Source: Microbacterium sp. ProA8 (GTDB taxonomy: Bacteria > Actinomycetota > Actinomycetes > Actinomycetales > Microbacteriaceae). From it: DNA of 64,000 nt. The stretch is from the NCBI RefSeq assembly GCF_039905635.1, contig NZ_CP157000.1, positions 1,054,001 through 1,118,000 of the forward strand, in the 5' to 3' direction. The notes under the pieces are model-generated. The model did no database searches. It was not told where the DNA came from and was given only the letters and a program-made list of their open reading frames with translations. Positions 41,534-49,177 of this stretch are shown here, piece by piece (the first letter of the stretch is position 1; each line of letters opens with the position of its first letter). The position numbers were made by a program, and so were the translations under genes.

Positions 41534-42570
41534 CAGCGCACCTCCAGTCCCTTCTGTGCGAGCGGCTCGACGAGCGCGCCCATCCGGTCGAAGCCTTCGC
41601 CGACGGTGTCGCCGGCCTGATAGCGGTAGTGGATGCCCTCGAGGATGACGGCGAGCTTGTACGCCGCGAAGGCGCGATACCAGTGCAGATCCGGGATGCC
41701 GATCCCCGCGCGCTGCGCGTAGACCTCGACGAGCTCGTCGAACGTCGGGTAGCCGGCGGCGAGGTCGACCGCGCTGGGAACCGCTCCGGCGGAGCCTCCC
41801 GGAAGGTCGGCGATGTCCCAGTAGAGCGCGAAGATGCCGAGGTCGACGAACGGGTCGCCGAGCGTCGCCATCTCCCAGTCGAGGATCGCCGAGATGCGTG
41901 GCGCGTCGGCGTCCCCGACGACGAGCGCATTGTCGAGGCGGAAGTCGCCGTGGACGATCCCGGTGCGCGAGGAATGCGGCATCCCTTCGGCCAGGGATTC
42001 CTGGAGGGCGTCGAGCGCGGGGGTGTCGCGCGAACGGGACGCATCGAACTGACGGCGCCAGGTCGACAGCTGCCGCGCCAGGTAGCCGTCGGGGCGGCCG
42101 AAGTCGGCGAGCCCCACGTCGGCGGGGTCCACGGCGTGCAGGTCGGCGAGGCATCGCACCAGGTCGATGCTGAGGCTGCGCAGCCCTGCCGCGTTGTAGG
42201 CCGAGTTCTGGGACGGGCGGGCGAGCACGATCCCGGGGGAACGCTCCATCACGAAGAACACGGTGCCGGTGACACGGCCGGCCTCGGTGTCGTCGACGAC
42301 GTCGACGGTGCGGGGCACCGGCACCGCGGTGCCGGTGAGGGCGGAGATCACCCGGTGCTCGCGCCGCATGTCGTGCGCGCTCGAGAGGACGTGCCCGAGC
42401 GGCGGGCGGCGGACGATGAGAGGCGTGCGGGTTCCGTCGACGGCGTACGTGAGGTTGCTCCGGCCGCCGGCGATGACGGATGCCTCCACCGGCCCGTCGA
42501 CGAGCTCGGGGTGCGCCTCGGTCAGCCACGCGGTGAGCCCCGCGACATCGAGCCCGGGAACCTCGGTCAT
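41533..42570 (-). CDS. Aminoglycoside phosphotransferase-like kinase (ACAD10/LvaA type)
   Basis: This 345-residue protein kinase-like enzyme has the loop AGGRSNLTYAVDG (about 34-46), the Brenner motif VHGDFRLDN (about 205-213) with catalytic Asp, and LDWEMATLGDPFVD (about 227-240) with the metal-binding Asp. It is not a resistance enzyme. In the ACAD10/11 and LvaA families this domain phosphorylates the 4-hydroxyl of 4-hydroxyacyl-CoA. It is the first gene of the operon with the matching dehydrogenase and ligase. Box C of the CATACCG regulon lies 40 bp upstream. An ATG at 42570 follows AGAGAGGG. Confidence 0.85.
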   Translation of the reverse strand: MTEVPGLDVAGLTAWLTEAHPELVDGPVEASVIAGGRSNLTYAVDGTRTPLIVRRPPLGHVLSSAHDMRREHRVISALTGTAVPVPRTVDVVDDTEAGRVTGTVFFVMERSPGIVLARPSQNSAYNAAGLRSLSIDLVRCLADLHAVDPADVGLADFGRPDGYLARQLSTWRRQFDASRSRDTPALDALQESLAEGMPHSSRTGIVHGDFRLDNALVVGDADAPRISAILDWEMATLGDPFVDLGIFALYWDIADLPGGSAGAVPSAVDLAAGYPTFDELVEVYAQRAGIGIPDLHWYRAFAAYKLAVILEGIHYRYQAGDTVGEGFDRMGALVEPLAQKGLEVR

Positions 42571-42610
42571 CGTCGACCCTCTCTCTGCCCCTTCGGGGCG
42601 CTGACGACAG

Positions 42611-42629
42611 CATACCGGATGGTCGGTTT
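42611..42629. promoter_or_regulatory. CATACCG box C, operator of the kinase operon
   Basis: CATACCGGATGGTCGGTTT on the plus strand matches the box consensus. Read toward the kinase gene, the end of the box runs into TATGCT (42614-42609 on the minus strand), a good -10 hexamer placed about 40 nt before the ATG. Binding here would occlude RNA polymerase. Confidence 0.7.
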
Positions 42630-42685
42630 GTCGACGCAACCGGCCCGAGGAGACCATACGCACCCGGCGTGCCGACGGGGCTCGA

Positions 42686-43275
42686 GGCGTTTCGTCTCGG
42701 TCGCTGGCGCTCCCTCGCTCAACGACCGGGGCTGTGGGTGGCCGTTCCAGGGTCCGGTCGTTGAGCGAGCGAGACGAAACGCGTCGCACCTGGCGTCTCA
42801 GCGGGGGTTCGGGGCGTTTCGTCTCGGTCGCTGGCGCTCCCTCGCTCAACGACCGGGGCTGTGGGTGGCGGTTCCAGGGTCCGGTCGTTGAGCGAGCGAG
42901 GAACGAGCGAGACGAAACGCGCCGCACCCGGCGTCTCAGCGGGGGTTCGGGGCGTTTCGTCTCGGTCGCTGGCGCTCCCTCGCTCAACGACCGGGGCTGT
43001 GGGTGGCGGTTCCAGGGTCCGGTCGTTGAGCGAGCGAGGAACGAGCGAGACGAAACGCGTCGCACCCGGCGTCTCAGCGGGGGTTCGAGGCGTTTCGTCT
43101 CGGTCGCTGGCGCTCCCTCGCTCAACGACCGGGGCTGTGGGTGGCGGTTCCAGGGTCCGGTCGTTGAGCGAGCGAGGAACGAGCGAGACGAAACGCGTCG
43201 CACCCGGCGTCTCAGCGGGCGTTCAGGGCGTTTCGTCTCGGTCGCTGGCGCTCCCTCGCTCAACGACCGGGGTGG
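42686..43275. repeat. Tandem array of the GTTTCGTCTCG inverted repeat (four units plus a partial)
   Basis: Units start at about 42689, 42816, 42954, 43092 and 43230. The first is 127 bp (it lacks GAACGAGCGAG in the right arm), the next three are 138 bp, and the last stops in the thioesterase gene. Each unit has GTTTCGTCTCGGTCGC...CTCAACGACCGG, the spacer GGCTGTGGGTGGC, and GGTCGTTGAGCGAGCGAG...GACGAAACGC. The 652-bp gap between the kinase and thioesterase genes holds nothing else but box C. Homogeneous spacer sequence points to recent expansion. Confidence 0.9.
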
Positions 43276-43729
43276 GGCTGGTGCTCGCAAGGCCGGTGCT
43301 CCAATGACCGGTGGTGAGCAGGCGGCCTTCGATCGCCTCGCGGATGGATGCCGGCACCGGCGTCGGGCGGCGGGTCGCGGCATCCACGAAGACATGCACG
43401 AAGCGCCCGGTCGCGATCGGCTGGTCTTCGCCGGCTCGCAGGATGCCGAGCGCCCAGGTGACGCTCGTCGTACCGAGGCGTTCGACGCCGATGCCGACCT
43501 CGAGCGGCTCGGGGAAGCCCGCCGCGGCGTGGAACTCGCACGATGACGCCGCGCACAGCGCGATCGCCTCGCCGCCGACGGGCTCGAGGCCGCCCTCGCG
43601 GATCATGAAGGCGTTCACCGCGGTGTCCATCGCGGCGTAGTAGACGGTGTTGTTGAGGTGCCCGTACTGGTCGTTGTCGTTCCAGCGTGTCGCGAACGGC
43701 TCGCGCACCGGGTAGGCCGGCGCGCTCAC
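43223..43729 (-). CDS. Hotdog-fold acyl-CoA thioesterase (4-HBT type), 3' end from the dispersed repeat
   Basis: This 168-residue hotdog protein has the 4-hydroxybenzoyl-CoA thioesterase motif RWNDNDQYGHLNNTVYYAAMDTAVN (about 15-40), where the Asp in DNDQYGH is catalytic. The last 14 codons (VVERGSASDRDETP) and the stop lie within the repeat element starting at 43230. The start is GTG at 43729, overlapping the upstream TetR stop (GTGA). Co-expression with a QsdR-like regulator suggests that it hydrolyses an acyl-CoA of the pathway. Confidence 0.85.
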   Translation of the reverse strand: MSAPAYPVREPFATRWNDNDQYGHLNNTVYYAAMDTAVNAFMIREGGLEPVGGEAIALCAASSCEFHAAAGFPEPLEVGIGVERLGTTSVTWALGILRAGEDQPIATGRFVHVFVDAATRRPTPVPASIREAIEGRLLTTGHWSTGLASTSPTPVVERGSASDRDETP

Positions 43730-44424
43730 TCGTCCACCCGCAGGGTCAGGCGGAACGCGACCCGTGCGCGGTCGGCACTCGGGGTGTCGCCCGAGATGAG
43801 GTCGGCGTAGGTGAACGATTCGGAGAGGCGCACCAGGATGTACGCGAGATCCGCGGGCGCGATGGCGCCGCCGAGCGGCGCGTCGCCGAGATCACGGCGC
43901 ACGAGCCAGTCCGCCGTCGCGACGTAGCGGCGCTGGATCGGGCTCTCCTTCGTGGTGAGGAGCCGCAGCGCGCGGGCGGGCTCGCGGCGCAGGAACGACC
44001 GGAAGTACTCGGCGGTGATGAGGTCGTCCACGAAATGCGTGAGGATGCCGGCGATCCGGTCGCCGCCGGTGCGCGCGGCGTTGGCGTGCTCGGCCTGCAC
44101 CAGTGTCGGTATCGCGAGCGACCAGAGCACCTCGCTCAGCAGCGCGTCGCGGTTTCCGACCCAGCGGAAGAGCGAGGTGCGGTCGACCCCGAGGCCTGCA
44201 GCGAGAGCCGTCATGTCGATGCGGCGTCCGGCGATGAGCGTGTCGCGCGCCGCCTCGAACGCCCGTCGCGCGTCGGGGTGCGCACCGCTCGCCAGGCGTT
44301 CCGACAACCAGGAGGGCGCGGCATCCGTCCCCACCGTCGCAATCGTGACAGGCGCAACCGTGGCGGGGGCGATCGTGATGGGCGCGGTGCCTGCCGGCGA
44401 GTTCGTCGGGGCGGTCGGGGTCAT
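43726..44424 (-). CDS. TetR-family regulator, QsdR-like
   Basis: This 232-residue protein has a Thr/Ala-rich N-terminal extension (about 1-35), then an HTH resembling QsdR-family TetR proteins: LIAGRRIDMTALAAGLGVDRTSLFRWVGNRDALLSEVLW. The C-terminal domain contains LRREPARALRLLTTKESPIQRRYV. In Rhodococcus, QsdR controls gamma-lactone catabolism (known for the family, not shown here). It is divergent from an acyl-CoA dehydrogenase gene across a repeated-box region and is co-transcribed with the thioesterase gene. Confidence 0.8.
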   Translation of the reverse strand: MTPTAPTNSPAGTAPITIAPATVAPVTIATVGTDAAPSWLSERLASGAHPDARRAFEAARDTLIAGRRIDMTALAAGLGVDRTSLFRWVGNRDALLSEVLWSLAIPTLVQAEHANAARTGGDRIAGILTHFVDDLITAEYFRSFLRREPARALRLLTTKESPIQRRYVATADWLVRRDLGDAPLGGAIAPADLAYILVRLSESFTYADLISGDTPSADRARVAFRLTLRVDE

Positions 44425-44456
44425 GCTCGAACTCTACCCGTCTGAGGGCCACATGC

Positions 44457-44487
44457 TGCAACGTTTCTGAGAGTGTTGTGCAACGTT
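44457..44487. promoter_or_regulatory. Direct repeats TGCAACGTT, likely QsdR-like operator
   Basis: TGCAACGTT occurs at 44457-44465 and 44479-44487, 22 nt apart start to start (two helical turns), in the 108-bp gap between the divergent TetR and acyl-CoA dehydrogenase genes. Each holds the palindrome AACGTT. An AT-rich stretch with AAAATATGATGCATACT follows and could hold the promoter of the dehydrogenase. The pairing is a strong candidate for the operator of the adjacent TetR protein. Confidence 0.6.
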
Positions 44488-44532
44488 CTAAAATATGATG
44501 CATACTCGAGCCGTACCGACGAAGGAGAGACG

Positions 44533-45804
44533 ATGACGTTCACCTTGACCGAGCCGCAGGCCAGCCAGTCCGCCGAGGGAGCCCTCGCCGACGTGCTCGA
44601 CGCCGATTTCTACGGGTTCCAGACGCTGCTCACGGATGTCGAGCAGCAGGCGCTGCGCGAGATCCGCGTGTTCCTCGAGACCGAGGTGCGGCCCTACGCC
44701 GACGACCACTGGGACCGCGCCGAGAGCCCTCGCCACCTCGTGCCCCGGATCGCGGAGCTCGGACTGTACGGCAACGCCTTCGCCGAGACGCGCGCGTTCG
44801 AGAACAGCAACGTGTTCCGGGGCTGGGTCGCGATGGAGATCTCCCGCGCCGATCCGTCGACCGCGACCTTCATCGGCGTGCACAGCGGGCTGGCGATGAC
44901 CTCGATCGCCGTCGGCGGCTCCGACGAGCAGCGCGCGGAGTGGCTGCCGGTGCTCGCCCGCGGTGAGCAGATCGCGTGCTTCGGGCTCACCGAGCCCGGG
45001 CACGGATCCGACACCGCGAAGGGGCTCGAGACGACGGCCGAGCGCCGCGTCGGCCCGGACGGCACCGACGAGTGGGTGCTCAACGGCGCGAAGCGGTGGA
45101 TCGGCAACGCCGCGTTCGCCGATGTCGTCGTGATCTGGGCACGGGACGTCGCCGACGACCAGGTCAAGGGGTTCCTGGTGCGCACGCCCTCGGTGGGCTT
45201 CGAGGCGACAAAGATCGAGCGAAAGCAGTCGCTGCGGACCGTCGAGAACGCCGACATCGTGCTGACCGACGTCGTCGTGCCCGAGCGCGACCGGCTGCAG
45301 CGCATCGACGGCTTCCGCGATCTCGCGGTCGTGCTGCGGCTCACCCGCGCCCAGGTGGCGTGGCAGGCGCTCGGCGTCGCCGTCGGCGCGTACGAGTGTG
45401 CGGTGGCCTACGCGAAGGCGCGCGTGCAGTTCGGCAAGCCGATCGCCTCGTTCCAGCTCGTGCAGCAGAAGCTCGCCGATGCGCTCGCGAACATCACCGC
45501 CTGCATCGGCATGTGCGTGCGGGTGTCGCAGCTGCAGGACGACGGCGAGCAGAAGGACCACCACTCCGCCATGGCCAAGGCGTTCGTCAGCGCGCGCGTC
45601 CGCGAGACGGTCGCCCTGTGCCGCGAGATCTGCGGCGGCAACGGCGTGCAGCTGGGCGGCCAGGAGCAGCTGGGCATCCCCGCGGGCTACGGCATCGCGC
45701 GGTACTTCGCCGACGCCGAGGCGGTCTACACCTTCGAGGGCACGTACGACATGAACTCCCTCATCGTGGGCCGCGCCATCACCGGCATCGCCGCGTTCGT
45801 CTGA
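44533..45804 (+). CDS. Acyl-CoA dehydrogenase (short/branched-chain type)
   Basis: This 423-residue flavoenzyme has IACFGLTEPGHGSDTAKGLE (about 155), WVLNGAKRWIGNAAFADVV, RVQFGKPIASFQLVQQKLAD and REICGGNGVQLGG. The likely catalytic glutamate is in VYTFEGTYDMN. AAGGAGA lies just before the ATG at 44533. The gene is followed by the thiolase after 68 nt and is divergent from the QsdR-like gene. Together they would perform the first and last steps of a beta-oxidation round. Confidence 0.9.
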   Translation: MTFTLTEPQASQSAEGALADVLDADFYGFQTLLTDVEQQALREIRVFLETEVRPYADDHWDRAESPRHLVPRIAELGLYGNAFAETRAFENSNVFRGWVAMEISRADPSTATFIGVHSGLAMTSIAVGGSDEQRAEWLPVLARGEQIACFGLTEPGHGSDTAKGLETTAERRVGPDGTDEWVLNGAKRWIGNAAFADVVVIWARDVADDQVKGFLVRTPSVGFEATKIERKQSLRTVENADIVLTDVVVPERDRLQRIDGFRDLAVVLRLTRAQVAWQALGVAVGAYECAVAYAKARVQFGKPIASFQLVQQKLADALANITACIGMCVRVSQLQDDGEQKDHHSAMAKAFVSARVRETVALCREICGGNGVQLGGQEQLGIPAGYGIARYFADAEAVYTFEGTYDMNSLIVGRAITGIAAFV

Positions 45805-45872
45805 CCCGCGGCATCCGTACCCCGCATCGCCCTCGCCCCGCTGCGGCGCGGCACCTCGCCTGAAGGAGAAAC

Positions 45873-47087
45873 ATGACCGAGGCCTACATCGTGGCCACCG
45901 CACGCTCGCCGATCGGGCGTGCGCGCAAGGGATCGCTCGTCGACGTGCGACCCGACGACCTCGCGGCACGCATGGTCGGCGCGGCGCTCGAGAAGGTGCC
46001 CGGGCTCGATCCGGCGCGCATCGACGACCTGCTGCTGGGCTGCGGGCAGCCGGCCGGCGAGCAGGGCTTCAACCTCGCGCGCATCGTGGCGGTGCTGCTC
46101 GGATGGGATGCCGTATCCGGCGCGACCGTCAACCGCTACTGCTCGTCGTCCCTGCAGACGACGCGCATGGCGTTCCACGCGATCAGAGCCGGCGAGGGCG
46201 ACGTGTTCGTATCGGCCGGTGTCGAGTCGGTGTCGCGGTACGGCGCGGGAGCTTCGGATCTTCCGGATGCTGTCAACCCGGCGTTCGCCCCGTCCCTCGA
46301 GCGCACCGCCACGAGGTCGGCGGCCGGTGCGGCGCCGTGGCGCGACCCGCGTGCCGACGGCGCGCTGCCCGACCCGTACATCGCGATGGGGCAGACGGCC
46401 GAGAACGTCGCACAGGTGCGGGGCGTGACCCGCGAGGAGCAGGACGAGTTCGCCGCCCGTTCGCAGCAGCGTGCGGAGGCCGCGATCGCCTCGGGCTTCT
46501 GGGCGCGCGACATCACGCCGGTGACCCTCGCCGACGGCACGGTCGTCGCCGCGGACGACGGCCCGCGAGCGGGAGTCACGGTCGAGGCGCTGGCTGGGCT
46601 CGATCCCGTCTTCCGGCCCGACGGCACCGTGACCGCGGGCAACTGCTGTCCGCTCAACGACGGCGCGGCGGCGGTCGTGGTCGTGTCGGACCGCGTCGTG
46701 TCGGAGTTGGGCCTCGAGCCCCTCGCGCGGATCGTGTCGACCGGCGTCTCGGGTCTCTCGCCCGAGGTGATGGGACTCGGCCCGGTGGAGGCATCCCGAC
46801 GCGCCCTCGCGCTGGCCGGCCTCTCCATCGACGACATGGACCTTATCGAGATCAACGAGGCGTTCGCCGCGCAGGTGATCCCGTCGGCGCGCGAACTGGG
46901 CGTCGATCCCGAGCGCCTCAACGTGCACGGCGGCGCGATCGCCGTCGGCCATCCTTTCGGCATGACGGGCGCCCGCATCACCTCGACCCTGATCAACGGT
47001 CTCGCGGCGACCGGCGGCCGCTACGGCCTCGAGACGATGTGCGTCGGCGGCGGCCAGGGGATGGCAATGGTGCTCGAGCGCGTCTGA
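45873..47087 (+). CDS. Acetyl-CoA acyltransferase (thiolase)
   Basis: This 404-residue thiolase cleaves 3-oxoacyl-CoA. The nucleophilic Cys (about 90, VNRYCSSSLQTT), the catalytic His (about 359, AVGHPFGMTGAR) and the second Cys (about 390, CVGGGQGMA) are all present. AAGGAGAAAC precedes the ATG. It is probably in one transcript with the dehydrogenase upstream. Confidence 0.95.
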   Translation: MTEAYIVATARSPIGRARKGSLVDVRPDDLAARMVGAALEKVPGLDPARIDDLLLGCGQPAGEQGFNLARIVAVLLGWDAVSGATVNRYCSSSLQTTRMAFHAIRAGEGDVFVSAGVESVSRYGAGASDLPDAVNPAFAPSLERTATRSAAGAAPWRDPRADGALPDPYIAMGQTAENVAQVRGVTREEQDEFAARSQQRAEAAIASGFWARDITPVTLADGTVVAADDGPRAGVTVEALAGLDPVFRPDGTVTAGNCCPLNDGAAAVVVVSDRVVSELGLEPLARIVSTGVSGLSPEVMGLGPVEASRRALALAGLSIDDMDLIEINEAFAAQVIPSARELGVDPERLNVHGGAIAVGHPFGMTGARITSTLINGLAATGGRYGLETMCVGGGQGMAMVLERV

Positions 47088-47115
47088 CCTCCTCAGCGGC
47101 TGCCTGCGCCGCTGA

Positions 47116-47325
47116 TCATTTCGCTCCCGGGCGGCGCCGGGCCATGACGATCGCGACGCCGATGAGCCCCAGGCCGACCAGCAGCACGATAGGCCCGATC
47201 GTCGCCCACAGGGTCGAGCCGCTCATCACGGACCCGCCCAGCACACCGAAGCCCTGCAGGGTCCAGATCGCCCCCACCGCGGTCAGCAGCACGCCGGGCA
47301 CGAGATACGGCCAGATCCGCTTCAC
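47116..47325 (-). CDS. Small two-TM membrane protein
   Basis: This 69-residue protein has two hydrophobic helices (PYLVPGVLLTAVGAIWTLQGFGVL and ATIGPIVLLVGLGLIGVAIVMA) with a short polar loop and a basic end ARRRPGAK. The start is GTG at 47325. TAGGGT on the minus strand lies exactly 6 nt upstream, indicating a leaderless gene. Function unknown. Confidence 0.7.
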   Translation of the reverse strand: MKRIWPYLVPGVLLTAVGAIWTLQGFGVLGGSVMSGSTLWATIGPIVLLVGLGLIGVAIVMARRRPGAK

Positions 47326-47437
47326 GCGACCACCCTAGTTCGCGCGGGCAGCCGTCGACAGAGAGCCCGTGTCGCCATCGATGATGCAGGTCCGGGATGC
47401 CGGTGGCGCGGGTCCATGCCGTGTCGGAGGCGATGCC

Positions 47438-47443
47438 TAGGGT
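47438..47443 (+). promoter_or_regulatory. -10 hexamer TAGGGT, probable leaderless mmcQ gene
   Basis: TAGGGT ends exactly 6 nt before the GTG at 47450. The same spacing is seen for the neighbouring small membrane-protein gene on the other strand. Confidence 0.45.
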
Positions 47444-47449
47444 AGGTGC

Positions 47450-47842
47450 GTGGCCACTCTCGACGATCTCCGCCGCACCGCGAACGGGCTTCCGGGCAGT
47501 GAGGAGCGCGCGACGACCGGCGGCGCCGCCTGGTTCGTGCGCGGCAAGCTCTACGCGTGGGAGTGCCATCCGTGGCCGAGCATCCCGGCCGACATGCGTG
47601 CGATCATCGCGGCCGAGCTCGTGGTCGGCGTGAAGATCGCCGACCCGATCGACGCCCTCGCCCTCCGAGAGATGGCGCCCGACGTGTTCCTGGGCGCCAC
47701 GACGCCCTGGAGTGAGCCGAAGGTCGCGTTCCGCATGTCGGGAATCGATGACGCCCACCTCGCCGAGCTGGTGACCGAGGCGTGGCGCGTGCAGGCGCCG
47801 CGCTACCTGCTCCGCGAATGGGATGCCGCCGGCCCGACGTAG
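47450..47842 (+). CDS. MmcQ/YjbR-family protein
   Basis: This 130-residue protein has the MmcQ/YjbR double-wing fold (LPGSEERATTGGAAWFVRGKLYAWECHPWP, VKIADPIDALALREMAPDVF, LLREWDAAGPT). The family is involved in DNA-binding-like folds of unknown role, and some members lie in mobile or efflux contexts. GTG start, apparently leaderless. It stands alone. Confidence 0.75.
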   Translation: MATLDDLRRTANGLPGSEERATTGGAAWFVRGKLYAWECHPWPSIPADMRAIIAAELVVGVKIADPIDALALREMAPDVFLGATTPWSEPKVAFRMSGIDDAHLAELVTEAWRVQAPRYLLREWDAAGPT

Positions 47843-47949
47843 CCGCCGTGCCGTGACGCCCGGGGGTGCAGCTTCGAATCGATCCGTGATGGACTCGACA
47901 TCACGCGCTCGCGTTCCCGCGTCTGCCTCAGCCGGTTGGAGATCCGACG

Positions 47950-48990
47950 ATGACCATCCCCCTCACGCCCGAGGCACTTGACGCAGCGATCGAGGCCGAG
48001 TCGTTCAGCGGCGTGCTCACCATCGATGTCGGAGACCGCCGCACGCTGGAGCGCTGCGAGGGATTCGCGAACCGCGCCCTCCGGGTTCCGAATACCCCGA
48101 GCACGCGCATCTCGGCCGCCAGCGGCAACAAGGGCTTGACCGCGCTCGCGATCATGCGACTCGTCGAGGGCGGCCTGCTGGGCCTGCAGGACCCCGTGCG
48201 ACCCATTCTGGGGGACGACCTGCCCCTGATCGACGACGCGGTGACGATCGAGCACCTGCTCACCCACACCTCGGGGATCGGCGACTACCTCGACGAGGAA
48301 GGCGACGGGGAGATCGACGACTACATCTTCTCGCTGCCGTTGCATGCGCTCGCCGAGACCGAGGCCTTCCTGCCCGCCCTCGACGGCTTCCCGCAGAAGT
48401 TCCCGCCCGGCGAGCGATTCTCGTACTGCAACGGCGGGTATGTGGTGCTCGCGCTCGTCGCCGAGCGTGTCAGCGGCCGCGGTTTCCATGAACTGGTCCA
48501 GACCGAAGTCTGCGAGCGGGCGGAACTCGCCGGCTCCGCATTCCTCCGCTCCGACGACCTCCCCGGGGATGCCGCCCTCGGCTACCTGGATGAGGAGGGC
48601 AACCGCACCAACGTGCTGCACCTCCCGGTGCGGGGCAACGGCGACGGCGGGATGTACTTCACCGCGGACGACCTGCACCGGTTCTGGAACGCCTTGCTGG
48701 ATGGCCGCATCGTGTCGCCTGACACACTCGCCGAGATGATCCGTCCCCGCTTCGACGTGGCGGCCGAGCACAAGCGGTATGGGATGGGCTTCTGGCTGGG
48801 CCGCCGCAACTCGTCCCTGATGCTGGAGGGCTACGACGCCGGCGCATCGTTCCGGTCCACGCACATTCCGGAGACGCGCACCACGGTGACCGTACTGGGG
48901 AACAGCTCGGAGGGTGCCTGGCCGGTGATCTACGCCCTCGCGGATGCCATGGACGGAACCGTCCGGGGCAGGTTCCCGGACGAGAGCTAG
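47950..48990 (+). CDS. Serine hydrolase of beta-lactamase fold (class C-like)
   Basis: This 346-residue protein lacks a signal peptide and is probably cytoplasmic. The nucleophile motif SGNK (SxxK) lies near residue 58 in RISAASGNKGLTALAIMRL, and YCN (YxN) is in FSYCNGGYVVLALVAE. Sequence EHLLTHTSGIGDYL matches esterase/beta-lactamase family proteins such as EstB. It has the catalytic residues that the lipoprotein at 20882-22021 lacks. The substrate is likely an ester or D-amino acid peptide. It is a stand-alone gene between unrelated neighbours. Confidence 0.85.
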   Translation: MTIPLTPEALDAAIEAESFSGVLTIDVGDRRTLERCEGFANRALRVPNTPSTRISAASGNKGLTALAIMRLVEGGLLGLQDPVRPILGDDLPLIDDAVTIEHLLTHTSGIGDYLDEEGDGEIDDYIFSLPLHALAETEAFLPALDGFPQKFPPGERFSYCNGGYVVLALVAERVSGRGFHELVQTEVCERAELAGSAFLRSDDLPGDAALGYLDEEGNRTNVLHLPVRGNGDGGMYFTADDLHRFWNALLDGRIVSPDTLAEMIRPRFDVAAEHKRYGMGFWLGRRNSSLMLEGYDAGASFRSTHIPETRTTVTVLGNSSEGAWPVIYALADAMDGTVRGRFPDES

Positions 48991-49177
48991 GGGCGCAGTC
49001 GCGCGGTCCCGTCATTGAGCAGCTGCGGGGCCGCCGCATGGCACCCCGATTCGCTGCGCTTCGCGGATTCGCATACGCGGACGCAACATCCGGTGCCGTT
49101 CACTGGGATCACCCTCCTCGTCGAGAAGGGTCCCTCGACGGGCTTCCAGCCCCGATCAGATCCGGAGACCGGACGCC

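Noticed and set aside
41533..42570. Kinase as an aminoglycoside resistance gene
   Set aside because: The phosphotransferase fold is shared, but the overlap with an ACAD10/11-like dehydrogenase and a CoA ligase fits acyl-CoA metabolism and not resistance.
42734..43546. Long open frame through the tandem repeat array with periodic SLSER/NDRGCGW-like peptides
   Set aside because: It exists only because the repeat unit is 138 bp, a multiple of three. It has no ribosome binding site and its amino acids are just translations of the palindrome. The real genes here are the thioesterase and the kinase on the other strand.
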